Assembly: GCA_036897095.1 (NCBI GenBank)
Contig: JAYMSP010003064.1
Location: 1-21,310 of the forward strand
Reading direction: 5' to 3'
DNA from: Plantago elongata
Lineage: Eukaryota > Streptophyta > Magnoliopsida > Lamiales > Plantaginaceae
DNA length: 21,310 bases
A model generated the notes under the pieces. The model ran no database searches. It was not told the origin of the DNA and was given only the letters and a program-made list of their open reading frames with translations. Shown here piece by piece: positions 6,952 through 16,560 of this stretch (its first letter is position 1; every line of letters begins with the position of its first letter). A program made the position numbers and the translations under genes.

Positions 6952-8806
6952 ATGAGCGAACCAAATGAAGAAAGCGAAGCGGCATATAATGAATTTCCAG
7001 ACTGCACGGATATTTTCATCAACAATCATATTTTTGATACTCGAGAAAGGGCGATAGCATGGACATGTGTCATCGGTCGAGAGGAAAATATGTTTTTCAC
7101 GATCTCACATTCTCGACCGAAACACGTGCACGTGGCATGTGAGCGTGCTAGTGCTCATAGGGTCACGACGACAACAAGTCCGGGTGCTAAATCCAGAAAC
7201 TCATCCGGTACTAAGAAATTATCTTGTCCATTTCACGTGAAGATCGTGGAGAAGGAACTGAACAAGTGGACAGTTGTTGTGTAGAAGAATCACGAAAGAC
7301 ACAATCATGAACTCGGAAAATTCCCCCATTGGCACACTTCCACATCGAAGTTGACCGACAAAGAACGCGTGCGAGTAATACATATGTTGCGTTCCAGAAA
7401 ATAGCCAAGAGATACGCTCGTTCAGCTTAAGGTTGAATTCGAAACCAACTAGGTGGGTTACGACACATATACAATGCCGATCAGAAAGCTCAACGAGAGG
7501 AGATGGGTGAAATGGACCCAATGGAATACTTTTAGTATTTGTTACGATAACATAGCTACATATATTCTGCCAACAAACATCCAGGTACTAATATAATGGA
7601 TTTTTTTTTAGCTCATCCTAACACAAAGTCATTATTGCGGTTGTTCCCTCAAGTTGTCCTCATGGATGCCACATACAAGACTAATATGTACGACCGACCC
7701 TTAGTAGAAGTGATTGGCGTCTTACCGACAGGACAAAACTACCACATCGCTTTCTTCTTCATCTCAAACGAGAAGACATCAAGTTACAATTGGGGGCTTA
7801 CACGACTGTGAGCATTGTTCACCGGATGTAGTGTCTTACCGGGGGTATTTGATACGGATAGAGAGTTCTGCAATGCGTGCCATTGAGGAGGTATTTTCAG
7901 AATCAAAACACCTAATGTGTCGGAGGCATATAGGTAAGGATGTTTTGAAGTGTTTAGCAGGTTTACTAAGTGCCACTGTTGCCAAGAGGTATGAACGTTC
8001 GGTGATGAGAAAATAGAACGCTATCGTTTTCGCAAGCACTCCGGAGCTATATGAGCAGGCTGTTGCCGAAATGGTAGAGGCATGGGGGGAGAATCAACAT
8101 CAGTTCATCGACTACTTGCATAGAACATGGTTGGATTCATACCGCACTAGATCTGTACTACGCTTGGACGAAAGAAATCCTGCACTATGGTTGTGACACG
8201 ACCAACATGTAATTCAATTTTGTTACTATATTTATTTGTTAACTACATTTATTTCGTAATTTACTACTATAGTCGTAGTCAATGGTTTATGGATTTAGAT
8301 GTATTGCACAACTCCAATACAATTCAAAAGAACAGTGGCCACGTGTCAGGCAAGAACTTCTTCAGGAGTTGACGGACGACGAATTACTTTACAAACGAGA
8401 ATTGGGGGAAAACCAGTACAAGGATAAATCAAATGCACTAAACTGGGTTACAGGACCATGCGTTGATGAACAACAATATTAGTTTACACTACCAAATATG
8501 GGGTTGCCTTTAGCTACGACATATCAACGAGTCTTCTGCTCATATGTAAGACTAGGGTCTTTCACATACTTGCCATTGAAATGTCGTACGAACATGGAAT
8601 CAGCTTCCCCGGACCGCCCCCCCCACCCAACAGTAGATCAAGAGTGGACAGTCGCGTTTGCCCAAAATCATTAGTTCAGACTCCGCGTTGGTCGAGAAAG
8701 TACACTTCCACCACTGTGGCCAAACTGGGAGTATGTAACTGAGGCAAGAACAATGCATTGGCAACAACAATATGCCGTTCGACTACGTCAGTGGTTTACG
8801 TTGTAG
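6952..8806 (+). pseudogene. MULE transposase with FAR1-like zinc finger and OTU-like tail, broken
   Basis: The reading frame opens at ATG 6952. The first 110 codons hold a FAR1/WRKY-GCM1-like finger: KKLSCPFHVKIV, then after a TAG at 7282, NHERHNHEL (C...HxH). More stops and frameshifts follow. Near 7650 comes the MULE core VVLMDATYKTN with the first catalytic Asp. In another frame VFDTDRE (near 7850) gives the second Asp, then AIEEVFSESKHLMCRRHIGK. YYAWTKEILHYG and TTNM (about 8157-8210) follow, but the next family segment, with the catalytic Glu and the SWIM finger, is missing. Instead, after a short AT-rich intron-like gap, an OTU-protease-like C-terminus appears: YGFRCIAQ, EQWPRVRQELL, NMGLPLATTYQRVF, and a His motif in NH-stop-FRLRVG (about 8668). 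The Cys of the usual HCGFR box is absent. The frame ends at 8804-8806. Confidence 0.85.
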
Positions 8807-9042
8807 TCCATTAAAATTTTAGAAAATTGTTAGCTTTCGACCAATGTTTTGTTGCGTATTTTCATAAGGCAACAAAATGTAATTAGACAAATTAAAATTC
8901 CATGTTCTAAAACATAATTATTCCTCTACGTTTATATTTCCATAAAAAGAAAATATCTACGAAAAACTAGTTCATCAACTCATTAAAAAAATTAAAAAAA
9001 TAAATAAAAAGAAAAGAAAATGTTAACTGGTCCTGAAGATAT
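8807..9042. other. MULE right spacer, no gene
   Basis: This is AT-rich 3' sequence after the transposase stop, with A-rich runs around 8985-9020. No coding region is seen. Confidence 0.5.
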
Positions 9043-9094
9043 GACCGACTTTTCAACCGGCCACTTCAAGAATTGGCCGGTTTTTTAACCGGCC
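9043..9094. repeat. Right palindromes of the MULE
   Basis: GGCCGGTTTTTTAACCGGCC (9075-9094) has perfect 8-bp arms. A diverged copy, GACCGACTTTTCAACCGGCC, is at 9043-9062. They mirror the left array at 3708-3880. Confidence 0.85.
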
Positions 9095-9296
9095 ACTTCA
9101 TCATTTCCGAATTTCTTCAATTTTTTTTCATTTCCGGTTTATAAACATTATTATAACCGATATGTTTTTCAAAAAAATAAAATTAATAAAATATTCGATT
9201 TTTTTACTATTGTTATTTAGCGTTCGATTTTAATGTTATTGAGTTTCGATAAACTAATTTTTTCAATTCTTCAACCAATTCATAAGTTTGTTTTTT

Positions 9297-9354
9297 CTAG
9301 GGCATTTACGTCAAGTTACTGTTGCGTTTAGTCGAAAACGTGTTGCATTTAACA
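9297..9354 (-). repeat. MULE right terminal inverted repeat
   Basis: Its last 21 bases are the exact inverse of the left end at 3411-3431. Its inner part (CTAGGGCATTTACGTCAAG) matches the inner left repeat loosely. Confidence 0.85.
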
Positions 9355-9637
9355 TTGGTGTGAGATGGGGATTAAAAATTTCAAATTGCCAACAGACATT
9401 CAAACTTCTAAACAAGCGGGAGCTCAAATTCAATCTGCCACGTTGGCAATCCAAGTGACTACCAAATAGCCAATCCCAAACCACCAATCAGATCCGCGTG
9501 AAGCACCATCCACCAATTACAAACCCAAACACACTTGTATATATATACTCACACTCACTTCCACTAAAACATTAAAACCGTTCAAATCTCCTTCTCAACC
9601 TCACCATATCTCACTTAACAGCTTCAAATCATCTACA
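9355..9637 (+). promoter_or_regulatory. H2A.X promoter and 5' leader
   Basis: The stretch runs from the MULE end to the H2A.X ATG. It holds a TATA box (TATATATATA, 9538-9547) about 90 bp before the ATG, a histone octamer with CCAAT boxes (9483-9517), and another CCAAT-type word near 9471. The leader is CT/CA-rich, as usual for plant mRNA leaders. The MULE end lies 183 bp before the TATA box. Confidence 0.7.
9483..9517 (-). promoter_or_regulatory. Plant histone octamer with flanking CCAAT boxes
   Basis: GATCCGCG at 9491-9498 is the reverse of the plant histone octamer CGCGGATC. ACCAATCA directly precedes it (9483-9490), and ACCAAT begins 13 bases after it, at 9512. The arrangement octamer-N(about 14)-ACCAATCA is what I recall as the type III histone element. 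Such elements give S-phase and meristem expression of plant histone genes. Confidence 0.7.
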
Positions 9638-10143
9638 ATGGCAACAGGTACCACAGCAACCAAAACCGTAGCGGGACGTGGCAAGTCGGCGAAGACCAAA
9701 GCCGTTTCCCGATCATCAAAAGCCGGTCTCCAGTTCCCCGTTGGCCGTATCGCTCGTTTCCTGAAGAAGGGCCGTTACTCGCAGCGTGTTGGATCTGGTT
9801 CGCCAGTTTACCTATCTGCTGTCCTCGAATACCTTGCTGCTGAGGTATGTATCAAATTTTCTCTACATCGTTCATTTTTGTGAAATTCGTTATTAATGTA
9901 AGTTAATTTTGGGGGTTTTAGGTTTTGGAGCTTGCTGGAAATGCTGCGAGGGATAACAAGAAGAATCGGATTGTTCCAAGACACATTCAGTTGGCGGTGA
10001 GAAATGATGAGGAGTTGAGCAAGCTTTTGGGGGCTGTGACTATTGCTAATGGAGGTGTTTTGCCTAACATTCATTCCAATTTGTTGCCGAAGAAGGCTGG
10101 GAAAGGGAAGGGGGAGATTGGATCTGTTTCGCAGGAATTTTAG
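9638..10143 (+). CDS. Histone H2A.X (two exons)
   Basis: The exons are 9638-9844 (69 codons) and 9922-10143 (73 codons plus TAG), with a 77-bp GT-AG intron in phase 0 between LAAE and VLELAGN. The product is 142 residues, the usual length for plant H2A.X. It has a basic N-tail, [20 protein letters not shown], the [18 protein letters not shown] helix, and the acidic-patch motif [10 protein letters not shown]. Its C-terminus is SQEF. That SQ-E-[aromatic] tail defines H2A.X: in plants ATM and ATR phosphorylate its serine at double-strand breaks, marking chromatin for repair. It is a nucleosome core protein acting in the nucleus. The promoter carries a histone octamer. No damage is visible in the coding sequence, so I take it to be functional. 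A canonical H2A is excluded by the SQEF tail, and H2A.W by the absence of an SPKK-type tail. Confidence 0.95.
9845..9921 (+). other. H2A.X intron (77 bp)
   Basis: The donor is GAG|GTATGT and the acceptor GGTTTTAG|GTT. The intron is T-rich and keeps the reading frame. Confidence 0.9.
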
Positions 10144-10569
10144 GGTTTGATTGTTTTAGGGATGTAGAGCTTTTGGATTATGAAATGGTTTCTCTTTTGC
10201 TCGGTTTGTTTATAGTATATCCTATGGCTATGTCTCTTCTATTGGAATCATAGAAATATGAAGAATTTTAGTATGCTTTGCTCAAACATTTATTAGTATC
10301 TTTATGTTATAGGCTGCTCTTTGATTATTCGATTATACAGTATACATAATCAAAATGGTTTACGCTGGTTCTCCAGCATAAACTCACTTAAAGAACAGTT
10401 TAGAATCATTATAGCAAAAGCAAAATTATGAAGATGTTCATTCCGATGGCAAATCTTTGCCTGAAACTATGAATCAAAGCCAATGAGAAATGTTCCCTTT
10501 GTTATACTCATCACAACTATAATTCTGAAATTTTGAGTAATGTTAGACTTGTTGATTTCCTTGACCAAC
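10144..10569 (+). other. H2A.X 3' region up to the Copia insertion
   Basis: This is T-rich downstream sequence that probably includes the H2A.X 3' UTR, followed by AT-rich DNA without a coding region. It ends in CCAAC (10565-10569), the left target duplication of the Copia element. Confidence 0.5.
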
Positions 10570-11003
10570 TGTTAAGGAAAGAATGAAGTGTAGCAGGATC
10601 AAACTGAAGAATTAAGAGAACTTGCTGCAAATGGAAGTATAAAAGAACAAGAAGATGGCTGGAATCACGACTTAAAGAAACGTAACGTGACTTAATCACT
10701 CATCACCAAAAATGTGTTCGATCAGGTAAATTGGTTCACATCAGATTTGAACCAAGGCAGCCAATGAGTGAGACACAGGCCATAACATAATTTGTAATGT
10801 AGTGAAGTTTGTTGTATATATTTTCAGCTATTGTGAATTCATTTCTCTTTAGTTTTTAGTTTAGTTTGTAACTATATATAGTCTAAGATTCATTGTACAA
10901 TGATAATTCAATCAATAACAATCACACAATATTTTATTTACATCATTCTCTCATCATTCTCAGATTTGTTTTCATCGTTCTTCCATCACTTCATCCGTTT
11001 TAC
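10570..11003 (+). repeat. Copia 5' LTR
   Basis: It starts TGTTAAGGAAAG and aligns along its length with 15292-15730. It carries a TATATATA box at 10873-10880 and an AATAA word near 10912. Compared with the 3' copy it lacks about 9 bp near the start. Confidence 0.9.
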
Positions 11004-11004
11004 C

Positions 11005-11019
11005 TGCGTATGAGAATCC
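11005..11019 (+). promoter_or_regulatory. Degenerate primer-binding site
   Basis: TGCGTATGAGAATCC, just after the 5' LTR, resembles TGGTATCAGAGCC, the site complementary to initiator tRNA-Met used by most plant Copia elements. It has several mismatches. Confidence 0.45.
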
Positions 11020-11020
11020 T

Positions 11021-11935
11021 TATGACCCACTGTACATGCATCACTCAGACCACTTGGTGAACTTTAAGGTGTCAATCAAGCTCAATGAACAAAACTATGG
11101 CAAGTGGTCTAGAGCCTTTCTGTTATAAATCAAAATTAGAAACAAGGTTGGACTTCATGGCACAGTTCCATGCCCTGAAGATGAAAACAATGATGCTTAT
11201 ATAGCATGGACTAAGTGTGATCAGGTCATCTTGGGTTGGATACTCATCGCTGTGTCTGATCAAATAGCAGACAATCTTGCTTGTGTCACCAATACTCATG
11301 AAGCTTGGGAAAGACTAAAAACTAGATATGCTCAACCTAATAAGGTGAGAATATATTAGTTGATTAGAGAGATCAACTCTTTGATGCAAAATGAACTCAC
11401 AGTTAGTGAGTATAATCTTCATCTCACTAATCTCTGGGAAGAGCTGCTCAACTACAGGCCATTTCCTACTATGGCTTGTAGTGATAAGTGTTGCACTGTG
11501 CTCAAGAAATTTCTAGCTCTGCATGATGATGATAATGTGTTTGGTTTTTTCATGGGTCTAAATGATAATTTTGTTTATCTGAGAACACAAATCATCATGA
11601 TGCCTGAAACACCACCACTTGATAGGGTGTATGCTATTATCTTGCAAGAAGAAAGGCAAACACAAGCTAGGCATGTCAGATTGACTACCAACATCAACAC
11701 ATGCACCACTGTAGCTGATGTGCAGTTCAACAAGAGGAAGAATGACTATTCTTTCAGCAGGATTGATGGATGCAACTACTGCAAAAAGATGGGACATCTG
11801 GAGGACAAGTGCTACGGGAAGAATGGTAAGTTCACCAACACCAGGTCAATCAATGAAGCTCACCTGAAACAGATCAACTCTGGCAATATTCCTGGGAACT
11901 TTGTTGCTAATATTGCTACTGCAACCCAAATTTGA
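11021..11935 (+). pseudogene. Copia gag (capsid/nucleocapsid), two in-frame stops
   Basis: The frame reads YDPLYMHHSDHLVNF from 11021, then NYGKWSRAFLL, a typical N-terminus of plant Copia gag. A TAA at 11126-11128 and a TAG at 11357-11359 interrupt it. After the second stop the frame is open to a TGA at 11935. Near 11770-11813 lies a CCHC zinc knuckle, CNYCKKMGHLEDKC, the RNA-binding motif of the nucleocapsid. In the family, gag packages the element RNA into particles in the cytoplasm. In intact Copia elements gag and pol are usually one frame; here protease continues in a different frame. Confidence 0.85.
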
Positions 11936-14900
11936 TCTCTCCCAGGTTGACATGAGTGATCTCTATGCTAGGATGGTACACTATAAAGCTGGTCAAGATG
12001 CTGCAGGCACCACTACTAGTGCCAGTACACCCATGTCACCACGAATTGCTGGACCCTTGACTATTAACAACTACACTAAAGGTACAATTATTATGCTTAA
12101 TGCTTCTATACCTTCTTTCACACATAAATCTACAATTGATAATGTTAGTTGGATCATTGACTCAGGAGCCACTGATCATGTCATATGTGATACAACTTAT
12201 TTTACCACTTATAAGCAAATCATTTCATGTCAAGTTCAACTTCCTGATAAGAGAAGAATTTATGTAACTCATATAGGACATATTAAACTTTCTGATGACA
12301 TTATACTTTCTAATGTACTATGTGTACCTGAGTTTGGTTCCAATCTTCTTTCAGTTAGTAAATCACTAAAGAAGGAAAATATCACTTCATTTCTCACATT
12401 TTGTTTGTGTTGTACATGAGAACCATACCTGCAGGACCATTGGTCTTAGTCATTTGCAGAATGGACTGTTTCACATCCTCATCAGCTTTTCAAAGCATCT
12501 ATCCTATTTCAAATTCAGTTGCTTCTAATTTCAGTTTATTAAACTCAATTTCTAGTCCATCTCAGTTTGTGTTATGGCATTATAGATTGGGTCACCTCTA
12601 TAATCAGAGGATTAAAGCCTTGCATGCATTTATTTCTGATATTCGATGTAACCCAGACTTCATTTGTGATTCTTGTCAGTTATCTAAGCAAAAGAGGACT
12701 AGTTTTCCTCTCAGTTCTAGTCATTCTGCTCATTGTTTTGATTTGGTTCCCTTTGATGTATGGGAGCCTTTTGCTCACTCTACTATGCAAGGTTATCATT
12801 ATTTCCTCACTATAGTAGATGATTACTTAAGAATGACTTGGGTATCTCTCTTTGTTAACAAATCTGATGTGAAAACTTTAATTATCAACTCCATTCAATT
12901 TGTTAAAACACAGTTCAATACTGTGACCAAATCTATCAGAGTTGACAATGACACTGAAATTGCCATTGATCATGTTCTTCATCCTATGGGTATTTTACAC
13001 CAGAGATTTTGTGTATAACTCCTCAGCAAAATGGCATTGTAGAGAGGAAACATCAGCATATACTAAATGTGACTAGATCAGTTATGTTTCAACCCCATTT
13101 GTCAATTCACTTCTGGGGTCATGCACTATTAACTGCAGTTCATCTCATAAACATTATTCCTTCACATGTCATTGGTAATCAATCACCATATGAACTTTTA
13201 TACAAGAAATCTCCAGATTATACAAATCTCAGAGTTTTTGGTTCACTCTGCTATGTTTCTACATATGCAGTTAATAGAAAGAAGCTTGATCCCAGATGCA
13301 GGCCTTATGTTTTTCTTGGCTATACAACAGGCATGAAAGGATATAAAGTCTATGATTTACATTCTAAAATCATTTTGACTACTAAAGACATTGTTTTCAA
13401 AGAACATATATTTCCTTCTCACAATACACATGAAACTTATGATTTTTCCATTCCTTTACCTGATAACTCTGATGACTTGCTATCACTTGTCTCAGAAAAT
13501 CCACCATCACACTGTCCACATACCTGTTTCTGCAGATGATTCTTCACTAGATTCTTCACACATTCATGTATCTTCTCCTTCTTCAGAACATAACAATCTC
13601 AGAAGGTCTACCAGGCACTCAAAATTACCAGCTTATATAGCAGATTTTTCTCATTCTATGGATAAATTTAAACATCCTCTCAATACTAATTTCACTTATT
13701 CAAATGTTAGTCATTCTCATAAACTTTTCTCCAATATGCTTCTTACTCATGTGGAGCCTACAAGTTATGTTGAAGCTATTACTTCTCCTCATTGACAAGC
13801 TGCTCTAACTGCTGAGCTACAAGCACTAGAGGCAAATCACACATGGAACTTGGTGCCCTTTATACCAGACCTACATCCTATTGGTTGTAGGAATGTCTTT
13901 AAGCTTAAACTCAATCCAGATGGATCAATAGATAAATATAAGGCCAGTCTTGTTGCCAAGGGTTTCACACAACAATATAGTTTGGACTATATCGAGACTT
14001 TCAGTCCAGTTGCCAAAATTACTTATGTCAGAGTTTTATTGGCCTTAGTAGCTATGCATGACTGGCCTATTGATCATTTGGATGTGCATAATACTTTTTT
14101 TTAATGGTGATTTAACTGAAACAATTTACATGCATCCACCACCCAGATACTTGCTTGAGGGGAGAATAAGGTATGTAAATTATAAAAATCACTCTATGGT
14201 CTTAAGCATCAAGGCAATGTAATTTTAAATTCATTTCAATTATTCAAACATTAGGTTTCACACAATCACAATTTGATTTTTCACTATTTAGTATGAACAC
14301 TTCACATGGTCAAGTTATTTTACTTGTTTATGTTGATGATATACTCATTACATGATACAAAAAAGATGACATTTCTTCTTTCAAAAAGCATCTACATAAA
14401 CATTTTATGGTTAGAGATCTTGGTGCATTGAAATATTTATTGGGAATTGAAGTTGTTAGATCAACTCAAGGTATTTGTATATGTCAAAAGAAATATGCAC
14501 TTGAGATTATTTCAGATTGTGGTCTATCAGGTTGTGAACCAACCAAGTCGCCTATTGAACAAAATCACAAGATGAGTTCCAAGTCAGGAAACTCTCTTTC
14601 AGATCCCATTAGTTACAGAAAACTAGTAGGGAGGCTAATCTATATGAATATTAGCATGCCTGATATAACCTATGCAGTTAATGTGCTTAGTCAATTCATG
14701 TCTTCACCTACAGACATTCATCTCAAAGCTGCTCACAGAGTAGTTAAATATTCAAAGGGAAGTTTTGGTCAGGGACTCTTGTAAAAGAAACATTGTACAT
14801 CTGAATTTAAAGTTTATTGTGATTCAGACTGGGCAGCTTGTCAAGATACAAGAAGGTCTGTCACAGGTTTATGTGTTTTTCTTGGTTCTTCATTAATCAG

Positions 14901-15300
14901 TTGGAAATCTAAAAAGCAACTGACATTGAGCCTTTCAACCACGGAAGCAGAGTACAGAGCTTTAGCTAAGACAAGCTTTGAAATTGTCTGGTTAATATCA
15001 TTACTGAAGGATATAAAGTTCAGTAAAAAAGGAGTTGTATCATTGTATTGTGATAATCAGTCTTCTATTCACTTGACAAGGAATCCTATTCAACATGAGA
15101 GAACCAAGCATACAGAGGTTGATTGTCACTTTGTTAGAGACAAAGTTATTGAAGGAGTGATAAAAACCAAGTATATTAAATCTCAAGAACAACCTGCATA
15201 TATGTTCACTAAAGCCTTGTCTATTGTGGATCTTAATTTTCACATGTCCAAAATGAGCATAACCAATATCTTTGCACATCTTGAGGGAGAGTGTCAAGAT
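11901..15300 (+). pseudogene. Copia pol (protease, integrase, RT, RNase H), frameshifted
   Basis: Protease lies at about 11940-12415 with WIIDSGATDHVICD (catalytic D-S-G). After a frameshift comes the GAG-pre-integrase/zinc segment (LWHYRLGH...CDSCQLSKQKR, about 12570-12690). The integrase core follows with DVWEPF, VDDYLRMTW and RVDNDTEI. After another shift at about 13015 comes NGIVERKH with the catalytic Glu. Reverse transcriptase occupies about 13797-14500: [26 protein letters not shown], and YVDDILIT at 14329-14352, followed at once by a TGA. RNase H (about 14760-15300) shows [15 protein letters not shown] and CDNQSS with its three acidic residues, after one TAA at 14782. At least four frameshifts and three stops make it dead. 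Confidence 0.9.
15281..15291 (+). other. Polypurine tract of the Copia element
   Basis: TTGAGGGAGAG lies directly before the 3' LTR. It is the usual plus-strand primer site of Copia elements. Confidence 0.7.
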
Positions 15301-15730
15301 CATGAAGGAAAGAATGAAGTGCAACAGGATCAAACTGAAGAATTAAGAGAACCTGCTGCAAATGGAAGCATAAGAGAACAAGAAATGGCAGGACTCACGA
15401 CTTGAAGAAACGTAATGCGACTTATTCACTCATCACCAAAAGTGTGTTTGGTCCATGTAAACCGGTTCACATCAAATTCGAACCAAGGCAGTCAATGAGA
15501 GTGAGACACAGGCCATAACAGAATTTGTACTGTAGTGGAGTTTGTTGTAGATATTTCAAGCTATTGTGTATTCATTTCTCTTTAGTTTTTAGCTTAGTTT
15601 GTAACTATATATAGGCTAGATTCATTGCACACTGATAATTCAATCAATAACAATCACACAATATTTTATTTACATCATTCTCTCATCAATCTGTTTTCAT
15701 CATTCTTCCATCACTTCATCCATTTTAATA
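15292..15730 (+). repeat. Copia 3' LTR
   Basis: It begins TGTCAAGATCATG after the polypurine tract and ends TTTTAATA just before CCAAC. A TATATATA box lies at 15606-15613. Its end lacks the canonical CA, probably through mutation. Confidence 0.9.
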
Positions 15731-15735
15731 CCAAC

Positions 15736-16432
15736 ATAATCCTCCACTGGTGATGCTGTAACCACTCAGTGGCTGTGGTTATTGCTATATTAACCTGTTG
15801 TAGCACATACTCATTTGTCAACTTATTTGCCTAACGTTGAGTATGTTTCTGTATGTCAGTAGGTTGAGCAGATGCAAACCAAATCCTGATGAGTTGAGTA
15901 TGTTTCTGTATGTCAGTAGGTTGAGTAGATGCACACTAAATCCTGATGAGTTCGACTTCATGTTGGAGCTTATGTAGCCCATGAAATAAGTGTCCACGAA
16001 GGATGGGATACGTCGTACGATGGTCTTGACTCTGTTCAGTTTATACGCAGGTACATTGCGAGTTTCAGAGAAGCGGATAATGCATTCTCCAGTCCTTGCC
16101 CTCCACATTAGCAAGCAACAATGATTCCTGCATATGCCAACTATTTCTTAAGTGAAGGCTGACATCCATAACCACAATGAACTTCTCTGACTTAGTATTC
16201 ACTAGATAACCTAAAATTAGTACACGCACAAAAGCAAAATTATCAACTTCCATTAGCGGAATGATAAATCCTTTTTGCCAACCAGAAATGTTTCCTTCAT
16301 TTACGTAAGTTGTAACTTAACCTTCTAGCTTGGTCTGAACCTATGCTTCAACAGCACGCCAGTATATCAATCATAGATTATGGCGCAGGCTTTGACATCA
16401 CAAAGAGTAGTAATTAAGCTGGTGCAATTTGT
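15736..16432 (-). pseudogene. Unrecognised coding-like remnant, minus strand
   Basis: I do not recognise a family. Reading leftward from about 16370, the frames give YWRAVEA-stop-VQTKLEG-stop-VTTYVNEGNISGWQKG, then a longer open stretch including FAFVRVLILGYLVN and DVSLHLRNSWHMQESLLLAN to a stop near 16065. An overlapping frame then continues with NVPAYKLNRVKTIVRRIPSF to about 15818. The composition and mixed residues look more like decayed exons than random AT-rich frames, but there are stops and no clear start or splice pattern. A 57-bp tandem repeat lies at the downstream end. It could be a captured gene fragment or chance. Confidence 0.3.
15837..15950. repeat. 57-bp tandem duplication
   Basis: The unit starting TTGAGTATGTTTCTGTATG occurs at 15837-15893 and 15894-15950 with four differences by eye. 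The length is a multiple of three, so an open minus-strand frame through it repeats the peptide LLNLLTYRNILN. Confidence 0.9.
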
Positions 16433-16542
16433 TGATTAAACCTTTTTTTTTTTAAACGGCTAAAGAGTGACTCGAACTCCTAACCTTTTTGGTTGAAGGT
16501 CTTAAACTTTACTTTCTGTCTATGCAAGGCTGATTAAACCTT
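16433..16542 (-). mobile_element. 5'-truncated SINE, same family as the one at 1045
   Basis: On the minus strand the tail reads GAGTTCGAGTCACTCTTTAG, then CCGTTTAAA and a run of A (a T run at 16443-16453 on the plus strand). The first SINE has the same tail, CACCCTTTAGCCGTTT. The A box is missing: similarity starts only at TAAGAC, so the copy is truncated. TGATTAAACCTT flanks it at 16433-16444 and 16531-16542 as a 12-bp target duplication. The segment at its 5' end repeats a 20-mer of the adjacent target DNA (see 16509-16560). Confidence 0.7.
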
Positions 16543-16560
16543 ACTTTCTGTCTATGCAAG
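16509..16560. repeat. 20-bp direct repeat at the SINE 5' junction
   Basis: TTACTTTCTGTCTATGCAAG occurs at 16509-16528, inside the SINE insertion, and again at 16541-16560, just beyond the target duplication. The two are identical. Confidence 0.85.

Larger units (their letters stand above)
3411..9354. mobile_element. Mutator-like element (MULE), 5.9 kb, with transposase and plant mobile domain genes
   Basis: The first bases inward from 3411 (TTAAATGCAACACGTTTTC, after TG) recur inverted at the right end up to 9354. Similarity continues more loosely for about 60-70 bp to AAATGCCCTAG. Between the ends lie a MULE transposase relic on the plus strand (6952-8806) and a plant mobile domain gene on the minus strand (6116-4106), arranged head to head. 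Palindrome arrays occupy both subterminal regions. MULEs usually make 9-bp target duplications; the flanks CGAGGAAAC and TTGGTGTGA do not match, so the duplication has decayed or the exact edge differs slightly. Both genes contain stops or frameshifts, so this copy is not autonomous. Confidence 0.9.
10570..15730 (+). mobile_element. Copia-type LTR retrotransposon, 5.16 kb, non-autonomous
   Basis: Two LTRs of about 435 bp (10570-11003 and 15292-15730) bound an internal region. CCAAC lies immediately outside both (10565-10569 and 15731-15735), a 5-bp target duplication. The gene order gag, protease, integrase, reverse transcriptase, RNase H identifies the Copia superfamily. All coding parts carry stops or frameshifts. 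By hand count the LTRs differ at about 30-35 substitutions plus several small indels, roughly 8%, so the insertion is millions of years old at usual plant rates. Confidence 0.95.

Noticed and set aside
7836-8039. Minus-strand open frame inside the transposase
   Set aside because: It is the shadow of the plus-strand segment with AIEEVFSESKHLMCRRH.
9808-10074. Minus-strand open frame across the H2A.X intron
   Set aside because: It is antisense to a conserved histone gene.
11558-11797. Minus-strand open frame inside Copia gag
   Set aside because: It is the antisense shadow of the gag frame that holds the zinc knuckle.
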